From Parachlamydiaceae bacterium (lineage in GTDB: Bacteria; Chlamydiota; Chlamydiia; Chlamydiales; Parachlamydiaceae): a stretch of 6,018 nucleotides of DNA. Made by a program: the position numbers and the translations under genes. The notes under the pieces are model-generated. The model searched no databases. It was given only the letters and a program-made list of their open reading frames with translations, and was not told where the DNA came from. This document shows positions 1 to 5,036 of the stretch, piece after piece; positions within the stretch are counted from its first letter, which is position 1; each line of letters starts with the position of its first letter. The stretch is taken from the NCBI GenBank assembly GCA_003164155.1, contig PLSG01000166.1, positions 2,079 to 8,096 of the forward strand. Direction: 5' to 3'.

Positions 1-404
1 TTCACATCGCCATCCATTTTCCAAGGAAGCGATCCTACATTAGGTGTAATGACAGATGGATACCTTAAGATGCCCTTGGAGGTGTCTTCATTTTTAGCTC
101 CCTCTCGGGTTGTTTGAACACTTTGCTTATTTCCATCTATTTGATTATTTTGATTCTGCATCATTTGGGTATGTTTTGGCATAGGCATATCCATCTGAGC
201 ATTCATGGGCACATTTTGATGCTGCCTCTTAGAAAACTCCACAGCCTGCATCGGTTCCATGCTAGGCTTACTCGATTGATCGATCTTAGAGTTAGGAGAA
301 CTCATAGCATGGTTCATCTGGTGGTCCTGGCTCATCTGGCCATAGAGGTTGCCATGGAGGGCGCAAGTCGTAAGCAGCCCTAAAAATGTAAAATATGCTT
401 TCAT
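1..404 (-). CDS. Multicopper oxidase, N-terminal part (runs off left edge)
   Basis: This is the first 134 codons of a gene that continues beyond base 1. It is probably a periplasmic multicopper oxidase that oxidises Cu(I) for copper tolerance. Residues 1-23 look like a Sec or Tat-independent signal peptide: Lys2, then a hydrophobic stretch to about residue 16, with plausible cleavage near residues 22-23. Residues 24-82 form a low-complexity leader with 11 Met, 4 His and many Gln, as in copper-binding leaders. Residues 115-134 (YPSVITPNVGSLPWKMDGDV) resemble the segment just before the first cupredoxin domain in CopA-like or manganese-oxidase-like multicopper oxidases (a TPN...LPWKM-D-GD pattern). 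The copper ligand motifs themselves lie outside the window. The start is ATG at 404-402, preceded by GGGAG (complement of 412-416) with a 7-nt spacer. It overlaps the stop of the upstream TolC-like gene as ATGA, so translation is probably coupled. The family call depends on a short match, so confidence is moderate. Confidence 0.72.
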   Translation of the reverse strand, partial: MKAYFTFLGLLTTCALHGNLYGQMSQDHQMNHAMSSPNSKIDQSSKPSMEPMQAVEFSKRQHQNVPMNAQMDMPMPKHTQMMQNQNNQIDGNKQSVQTTREGAKNEDTSKGILRYPSVITPNVGSLPWKMDGDV

Positions 405-1240
405 TCTGTGGCTCCCTTGATGCCTTCGTCTTGTGATAATAAGCGAAATAAATATCCTCCCAATGCCTTGTCGAGATGCGCTCTTGCTACCCAATAATCT
501 TTAAGGATTTCAAAATAATTCCGCTTAACCTCTAATTCTTGGCGTTTATTCTCTATAAGGCGATCGACACCCAGTCCCATGACATTATATAGCTCTTCAG
601 AGGCACGGCTGATTTCATTTTGTAGGGGAATGATTCTAATTCGATAGTCATTGATCATTCCTAAGTCACTCATAAGTAGCTTGTGAGCCTCTCTTACTTC
701 GGAAAGAATATGTATTTCTAATTCTTCATAACGGTTTTGAGCTTGCCTAAGTTGAGCAAAAATGCGCATCCGCGCTGCTTGTCCAAAATTGAAAATCGGA
801 ATTTCTCCCGATAATCCAAATCCTATAAAATTCAATCCATCTGGATCGCGTTCGCCTGCTAGACCAGCTTTAAGATTTGAATAGGTCCACCAATCTTTGA
901 GACCCAACATGCGACGTAAACGAATGACTTCAAAGCGTGCTTCTTGTAAATCCATTCTTTCACTTAAGGCAATGGATTCTAATGCACAAAGATCGAAGCC
1001 TTGATAGTCAAATTCTTGAGGAATTTCAGGTAAAATTAGACAAATTTCTTCGCTAAGGCCAAGGAGCCTATTTAATTTCTCTCGCAGGCGAATGATGGTT
1101 GTCTGTTCCTTAGCAATTTCTAAATTAGCTTCTAGAAATCTTGCTTGGGCTAGTTGAAAATCAAGTCGATTCACATTACCGACTATGTGTTGCCCAGAGA
1201 CGATCAAAGCGGTGAACAAGATGAAGACTATCCTTGTCAT
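401..1240 (-). CDS. TolC-family outer-membrane efflux protein, N-terminally short
   Basis: The 279-residue product resembles the second half of TolC/CusC-like outer-membrane efflux proteins, which export metals or drugs across the outer membrane as trimeric tunnels. Visible family features are a helix ending NRLLGL (57-62), the start of the second repeat SERMDLQEARFEV (93-105), the turn PIFNFGQA (148-155), long amphipathic helices at about 153-215 and 220-262, and a C-terminal DYWVARAHLDKALGG (248-262). Family members are usually about 420-480 residues. The first repeat is missing here except for the end of its last helix (GNVNRLDF..., from residue 21). The ATG at 1240 is directly preceded by an in-frame TAA and by AAGGA (complement of 1246-1250) with a 5-nt spacer, so this start is well supported. 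Residues 1-16 are a hydrophobic signal-like segment. Its partner is the downstream multicopper oxidase, overlapping by 4 bases. It could be a decayed gene whose remaining frame is still open, or a shortened functional form. Confidence 0.75.
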   Translation of the reverse strand: MTRIVFILFTALIVSGQHIVGNVNRLDFQLAQARFLEANLEIAKEQTTIIRLREKLNRLLGLSEEICLILPEIPQEFDYQGFDLCALESIALSERMDLQEARFEVIRLRRMLGLKDWWTYSNLKAGLAGERDPDGLNFIGFGLSGEIPIFNFGQAARMRIFAQLRQAQNRYEELEIHILSEVREAHKLLMSDLGMINDYRIRIIPLQNEISRASEELYNVMGLGVDRLIENKRQELEVKRNYFEILKDYWVARAHLDKALGGYLFRLLSQDEGIKGATE

Positions 1241-1290
1241 TTAAGTCCTTAAATTTCAATTAGTTAAATTCTGCATTAAAATTTAGGAAT

Positions 1291-1307
1291 AATCCATGAT
1301 GTGGATT
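1291..1307. promoter_or_regulatory. Inverted repeat, candidate operator of the copper operon
   Basis: A perfect 6-bp inverted repeat, AATCCA-TGATG-TGGATT, lies 51 bases upstream of the TolC-like start codon. Partial outer symmetry (GAATA at 1287-1291 and TATTC at 1312-1316) extends it imperfectly. Position and form suit a binding site for a dimeric regulator, but it matches no metal-regulator box I can name and no convincing minus-strand -35/-10 pair was found beside it. A hairpin in the mRNA leader is the alternative. Confidence 0.3.
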
Positions 1308-1437
1308 GTTTTATTCAAGGGTGTAGACCAATGATATTCCGTGTTAAAAAATTTACTTTAAAGGAAAGCCTGCTGGGAGTAAAGGGTCATCTTAACTTAG
1401 GCAAACAATAGAAGGTGGGTACACAGAGGGGGAAATT

Positions 1438-1474
1438 GAGCTCCGCCCAGAGGAGAGTAGCGGCAGGGGGGCTC
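1438..1474 (+). other. G-rich segment able to form a hairpin
   Basis: GAGCTCC (1438-1444) can pair with GGGGCTC (1468-1474) through seven pairs, one of them G-U. GCC (1445-1447) can continue the stem with GGC (1462-1464) across a 3-nt bulge, leaving a 14-nt loop. The segment sits in a GC-rich island within AT-rich DNA. No T-run follows it on the plus strand, so it is not a standard intrinsic terminator. Its role is unknown: it could be a structured RNA, a leader element or a remnant of a mobile element. Confidence 0.35.
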
Positions 1475-1581
1475 GGATATAATTGAAAATGTGCCATCTA
1501 TGTACTTAGTCGAAGCGCATTGTGGCCATACGCGTTAAATCTTTTTAATGCAAAACAATGGATGTATTTATTTTTATAATG

Positions 1582-1611
1582 TTGACAAAGCGTTTAATAC
1601 TAAGTTATACT
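1582..1611 (+). promoter_or_regulatory. Sigma70/sigma66-type promoter of the sctU-sctV-sctW operon
   Basis: A perfect -35 hexamer TTGACA (1582-1587) is followed after 18 bases by TATACT (1606-1611), five of six matches to TATAAT. The spacer is AT-rich. Transcription would begin near 1617-1619, giving a leader of about 100 bases before the sctU start codon at 1717. It is the only clear promoter upstream of the secretion genes. No matching promoter is seen in the short gaps before sctV or sctW, so all three genes are probably read from here. Confidence 0.75.
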
Positions 1612-1683
1612 TAATTTGTGAGGCGAGCAGAATACAGCCGATATTTAGCTTTTGCTGCATGCTTTATTTTGTTTAGCCGCTCA

Positions 1684-1704
1684 AAATAGTTTCCTAAATA
1701 GTTT
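1684..1704 (+). repeat. Short direct repeat in the sctU leader
   Basis: The 9-mer AAATAGTTT occurs twice (1684-1692 and 1696-1704), three bases apart. The second copy abuts the AAGG ribosome binding site (1707-1710) of sctU. It may be chance in AT-rich DNA, or may influence access to the ribosome binding site. Confidence 0.5.
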
Positions 1705-1716
1705 GTAAGGTTTGTT

Positions 1717-2793
1717 ATGGGCGAGAAAACAGAAAAAGCGACGCCTAAGAAATTGCGCGATGCCAAGAAAAAAGGGCAAGTCGCTAAAGCGCAGGATCTG
1801 CCTTCGGCCTTTACCTTTATCGCTTCGATTGCGATCGTCCTCGGCATGTCAGACATGCTCTATCATCAATTGGCCGGTTTCATCGTGGCTACTTTTAAAT
1901 TGGTGCCTCAAGCGGATCTGGGAAAAATCATAGCGCAGCTCTATTTTCAGTCCATCACAGTCATCTTTATGTGCAGCATACCCATCTTGGCTTTTGTGAG
2001 CTTTGTCGGATTTGTAGTGACCTTTGGGACCGTGGGCCCGGTCTTTGCGCCCGAGGTTTTTAAATTCGACATTAAGAAGTTCGATCCGATCTCCAATTTG
2101 AAGGGCAAGTTCAAGATGAAGACGCTGGTGGAACTGCTCAAGTCGATGGCTAAAATCTTCGTGGCATCCTATATCATATACTTGGTAATGTATAAGAGTA
2201 TCCCGGTGCTGATCCAAACCATATCGCTGCCTATCTCCGGTTCGCTGTTGATCTTTTATCACTTTTTGATGGAAGTAGTCACCAAAGTAGGTTTGTTCTT
2301 CGTGGTGATTGCCATCGCCGACTTCGTCTATCAGAAGAAGAATTTTGCTAAAGAAATGAAGATGGAGAAGTTTGAGACCAAGCAGGAGTACAAAAATACC
2401 GAAGGCGATCCGCATATCAAGGGAAAACGAAAGCAGATCGCCCAAGAAATTGCCTATTCAGAAGGGCCAGGCGGAGGTGTCAGCCGCTCTCAAGCGGTGA
2501 TCACTAACCCGACGCACTTGGCCATAGCTGTAGCGTATAAGAAGGATGTGGACGCCGCTCCATATATTGTCACCATGGGATCGGGGGAGCTGGCAGAGAG
2601 GATTGTGAAGTTTGCCCACGAGTTCAATATACCCGTGATCCGCAATATTTCCTTAGCCCACAATTTGTGGGAAAATGGGGAGATCTTTGAATTTATACCA
2701 GAAGACGCCTACGAGCCCATCGCCACGGTTTTGCGCTATTGCGAAAAGATGCAGATGAAGCTGGAAACGGGCGTAGATGTCGACGAAGAGTAG
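1717..2793 (+). CDS. sctU: Type III secretion export-gate switch protein SctU (YscU/CdsU family)
   Basis: The 358-residue inner-membrane protein of the injectisome export gate switches substrate class after cleaving itself. The N terminus GEKTEKATPKKLRDAKKKGQ (2-21) is the family signature. Four membrane segments lie near residues 30-50, 75-105, 142-165 and 172-206. A charged linker (207-245) leads into the cytoplasmic domain with the autocleavage motif N264-P265-T266-H267 (codons at 2506-2517), and all catalytic positions are intact. Later conserved parts include GELAERIV (290-297), NIPVIRN (304-310) and a C-terminal helix ending in acidic residues. Length matches YscU and chlamydial CdsU (about 355-360). 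The ATG at 1717 follows AAGG (1707-1710) by 6 nt. FlhB of flagella is the paralogue, but the sctV and copN neighbours and lack of flagellar genes favour secretion. It is the first gene of the operon and lies 30 bases before sctV. Confidence 0.95.
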   Translation: MGEKTEKATPKKLRDAKKKGQVAKAQDLPSAFTFIASIAIVLGMSDMLYHQLAGFIVATFKLVPQADLGKIIAQLYFQSITVIFMCSIPILAFVSFVGFVVTFGTVGPVFAPEVFKFDIKKFDPISNLKGKFKMKTLVELLKSMAKIFVASYIIYLVMYKSIPVLIQTISLPISGSLLIFYHFLMEVVTKVGLFFVVIAIADFVYQKKNFAKEMKMEKFETKQEYKNTEGDPHIKGKRKQIAQEIAYSEGPGGGVSRSQAVITNPTHLAIAVAYKKDVDAAPYIVTMGSGELAERIVKFAHEFNIPVIRNISLAHNLWENGEIFEFIPEDAYEPIATVLRYCEKMQMKLETGVDVDEE

Positions 2794-2816
2794 CTTTGGC
2801 CGGCCTATAATAAAAC

Positions 2817-2832
2817 GGAGAAAATGACAATG
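2817..2832 (+). promoter_or_regulatory. Ribosome binding site that bears on the sctV start
   Basis: GGAG (2817-2820) lies only 3 nt before the ATG at 2824 but 9 nt before a second in-frame ATG at 2830. The second spacing is closer to the usual range, and starting there gives MKAFVKLL..., which lines up in position with the start of chlamydial LcrD as I recall it. The protein may therefore have 717 rather than 719 residues. Confidence 0.55.
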
Positions 2833-4983
2833 AAAGCTTTTGTGAAACTGCTGGGCGGTATTACTGCGAGATTGGGGGGTGAGCGCTCTTTAGAAAATAT
2901 ATCGAAGAGCAGCGACTTGGTTTTAGCGGGCATCATCATCGCCATCTTGGCCATGATGATTGTCCCCATGTCGCCGCATGTCATCGACTACTTGATCGCC
3001 GTGAACTTAACCGCTTCCATTTCCCTGCTGATGGTGGCCATTTACATACCAAGCGCCGTGCATTTGTCTATTTTCCCTTCGCTATTGCTGATCACTACAC
3101 TCTATCGGCTAGGTGTGAGTATCGCAGCTACCCGTCAGATCCTGCTGCATGCCAATGCGGGGGATATCATCTTCGCCTTCGGCAATTACGTCGTAGGGGG
3201 GAACTTCGTGGTGGGCGGCGTGATCTTCTTGATCATCACCCTCGTACAATTTATCGTCATCGTCAAAGGTTCGGAGCGCGTGGCCGAAGTTGCCGCGCGT
3301 TTTACCTTGGATGCTATGCCCGGTAAGCAGATGAGTATCGATGCGGACATGCGGGCGGGGATTTTGGATTCCAATCAAGCCCGCGACCGGCGCAATGCGC
3401 TGCAAAAGGAAAGTCAGTTGTATGGAGCCATGGATGGTGCCATGAAGTTCGTCAAAGGGGATGCGATCGCCAGCATTATCATCACCTTGATAAACATCAT
3501 CGGCGGCTTGATCATCGGGGTGACCATCAACGGCATGGAAGCCTTAGATGCAGCCAAGACTTATACGCTCTTATCCATTGGTGACGGTTTGATCTCGCAG
3601 ATTCCCGCCCTGCTCATTTCGGTGACTGCGGGTATCGTGACTACACGCGTTTCCAGCGATAAATTGGATACCAATTTGGGCAGTGAAATTTCCGGGCAGC
3701 TGTTAAAGCAGCCCAAAGCTTTGATGATTGCCTCGGCGGTGTTGATGGGCATAGGGCTTTTGCCTGGCTTTCCCAAACCACCGTTCATGCTGCTTTCCGC
3801 CGCGCTCGGCATTATCGGCTATGCCTTGTGGTCGGCGGAGCTGCAAAAAACGCAGGCTATTAAGAAAAGCGGGGGCATTTTAGAGGGTTCGGGCACTGAT
3901 TCGCCAGTCAAAGGGCACCGTTCCGTCACAGGCGGCGGTGTGGATAGCTATGCTTTGACTTTGCCGGTGGTGCTAGAGGTGGGTAAAGGCTTGAGCATTG
4001 AAGTGCAAAAGGCCAATCGGGGCCTCGGCTTCATCGAGCAGATGATTCCCAAAATGCGTCAGGCCATGTATTCCGACTTAGGGGTGCGTTTTCCGGGAGT
4101 GCACGTGCGCACGGATTCGCCTGTGCTGGCCACCGATGAATATGCCATCCACCTTAACGAAGTGCCCATTATTCGCGGTAAAATCCTTGAGATGCATTTG
4201 CTGACCAACGAGAGCGAAGAGAATTTGAAAAGGTATAACTTGCCTTATAAATCCTATAAAAACGCCTTGGGTTTGCCTTCTCTGTGGGTGGAAGATAAAT
4301 ATAAAGACTTGCTGGATAAAGCGGGCATCAAATACTGGAACACCTTGGAAGTCATGGTGTTGCATATCTCTTACTTCTTCCGCCATTATGCCAACGAGTT
4401 TGTGGGCATTCAAGAGGTGAAGTCTATGCTGGAGTTTATGGAGAAGTCTTATCCCGATTTGATCAAAGAGGTCACGCGCTTGATCCCCCTGCAAAAAATG
4501 ACCGATATCTTCAAGCGCCTGATCCAAGAGCAAGTTTCCATCCGCGATCTGCGCACCATCTTGGAAGCGCTTTCCGAATGGGCTCAGTCGGAAAAGGACA
4601 CGGTGTTACTCACCGAGTATGTGCGCTCTTCGCTCAAGCGCTATATCAGCTATAAATATTCGCAGGGGCAGTCGGTGCTCTCCGTCTATATCCTAGATCC
4701 TGAAATCGAAGATATGGTGCGCGGGGCCATCAAGCAAACTTCGGCCGGCTCTTATCTGGCGCTCGACCCCGATTCCGTACAGCTGATCTTGCAAGCTGTC
4801 AGAACGACCGTGGCTCCACCGCCGCCTGGCGGGCAGCCTCCGGTGGTCTTGACGGCCATCGATGTGCGCCGCTTTATGCGCAAGCTGGTGGAGATGGAGT
4901 TTTCCGACATATCGGTGGTCTCTTACCAGGAGATCATTCCAGAAATCCGCATCCAGCCGCTGGGCAGGATTCAGATTTCATAG
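2824..4983 (+). CDS. sctV: Type III secretion export-gate ring protein SctV (LcrD/CdsV family)
   Basis: The 719-residue major export-gate protein sits in the inner membrane, and its cytosolic domain forms the nonameric ring that receives chaperone-effector complexes. Residues 31-336 hold about eight membrane segments (near 31-48, 54-76, 79-97, 124-147, 211-235, 247-272, 298-315, 319-336). Between them is the family signature RVAEVAARFTLDAMPGKQM (152-170), continuing to the charged DADMRAG (173-179) and QARDRR (185-190). A Gly/Ser-rich linker (about 343-375) leads to the cytosolic domain (376-719), with IHLNEVP (442-448), EVTRLIPLQKMTDIFKRL (549-566) and LSEWAQSEKDTVLLTEYVR (583-601). The C terminus PEIRIQPLGRIQIS closely matches chlamydial LcrD. 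Length is normal for the family and the frame is unbroken. FlhA is the flagellar paralogue, but the neighbours and detailed chlamydial similarity argue against it. The ATG at 2830 is an alternative start. Confidence 0.96.
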   Translation: MTMKAFVKLLGGITARLGGERSLENISKSSDLVLAGIIIAILAMMIVPMSPHVIDYLIAVNLTASISLLMVAIYIPSAVHLSIFPSLLLITTLYRLGVSIAATRQILLHANAGDIIFAFGNYVVGGNFVVGGVIFLIITLVQFIVIVKGSERVAEVAARFTLDAMPGKQMSIDADMRAGILDSNQARDRRNALQKESQLYGAMDGAMKFVKGDAIASIIITLINIIGGLIIGVTINGMEALDAAKTYTLLSIGDGLISQIPALLISVTAGIVTTRVSSDKLDTNLGSEISGQLLKQPKALMIASAVLMGIGLLPGFPKPPFMLLSAALGIIGYALWSAELQKTQAIKKSGGILEGSGTDSPVKGHRSVTGGGVDSYALTLPVVLEVGKGLSIEVQKANRGLGFIEQMIPKMRQAMYSDLGVRFPGVHVRTDSPVLATDEYAIHLNEVPIIRGKILEMHLLTNESEENLKRYNLPYKSYKNALGLPSLWVEDKYKDLLDKAGIKYWNTLEVMVLHISYFFRHYANEFVGIQEVKSMLEFMEKSYPDLIKEVTRLIPLQKMTDIFKRLIQEQVSIRDLRTILEALSEWAQSEKDTVLLTEYVRSSLKRYISYKYSQGQSVLSVYILDPEIEDMVRGAIKQTSAGSYLALDPDSVQLILQAVRTTVAPPPPGGQPPVVLTAIDVRRFMRKLVEMEFSDISVVSYQEIIPEIRIQPLGRIQIS

Positions 4984-5006
4984 CTAATAGCTAAGCTAAT
5001 AGCTAA
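4981..5006 (+). repeat. Tandem TAGCTAA repeats over the sctV stop codon
   Basis: TAGCTAA occurs at 4981-4987, 4988-4994 and 5000-5006, with a partial GCTAA copy at 4995-4999. The first copy contains the sctV stop codon. The repeat places stop codons in all three forward frames within a few codons, and its TAGCTA core is self-complementary. It has no T-run after it and is not a terminator. Confidence 0.8.
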
Positions 5007-5036
5007 TGGTTAAGCTTTAATTGGGGGGAGGTTATT

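Larger units (their letters stand above)
1241..1716. other. Divergent intergenic region between copper and type III secretion operons
   Basis: This is 476 bases without a supportable gene. From left to right it holds the leader of the TolC-like gene with an inverted repeat (1291-1307), a G-rich segment with a possible hairpin (about 1411-1476), an AT-rich promoter block (1541-1617) and a roughly 100-base untranslated leader of sctU. All three minus-strand frames upstream of 1240 were inspected for the missing N-terminal half of the TolC-like protein and nothing recognisable was seen. No tRNA, rRNA or insertion-sequence ends were recognised. Composition varies strongly, from about 68% GC at 1441-1480 to about 22% GC at 1561-1620. 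Confidence 0.8.

Noticed and set aside
363..371. Possible lipobox LTTC in the oxidase signal peptide
   Set aside because: Thr directly before Cys is unusual for lipoprotein signals, and a normal signal peptidase site further on is more plausible.
114..383. An 89-codon open frame on the plus strand, rich in His and Leu
   Set aside because: It lies opposite the Met/Gln/His-rich start of the oxidase, whose composition creates it. The minus-strand gene has a signal peptide, ribosome binding site and family match.
1331..1411. A 26-residue open frame on the plus strand in the intergenic region
   Set aside because: No ribosome binding site, no recognisable similarity and length expected by chance.
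1478..1580. Two further TATAAT hexamers (1478-1483 and 1575-1580) upstream of sctU
   Set aside because: Neither has a recognisable -35 at proper distance, whereas the pair at 1582-1611 does.
1611..1856. An 81-codon minus-strand frame overlapping the sctU start and promoter
   Set aside because: It is antisense to conserved sctU codons, has no family features and no supported start.
1849..2445. A 198-codon minus-strand frame inside sctU
   Set aside because: It lies opposite a fully conserved gene and its product is a His/Asp-rich antisense shadow.
2798..2805. GGCCGGCC palindrome in the sctU-sctV gap as terminator or regulator site
   Set aside because: Four base pairs per arm with no loop and no T-run. 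It is too short to act as a terminator and may be chance.
2806..2811. Exact TATAAT in the sctU-sctV gap
   Set aside because: No -35 hexamer at 16-18 bases, and the transcript would start at the sctV ribosome binding site.
1717..4983. Flagellar FlhB-FlhA pair instead of SctU-SctV
   Set aside because: The next gene is a CopN-type gatekeeper, and SctV matches chlamydial LcrD closely, including its C terminus.
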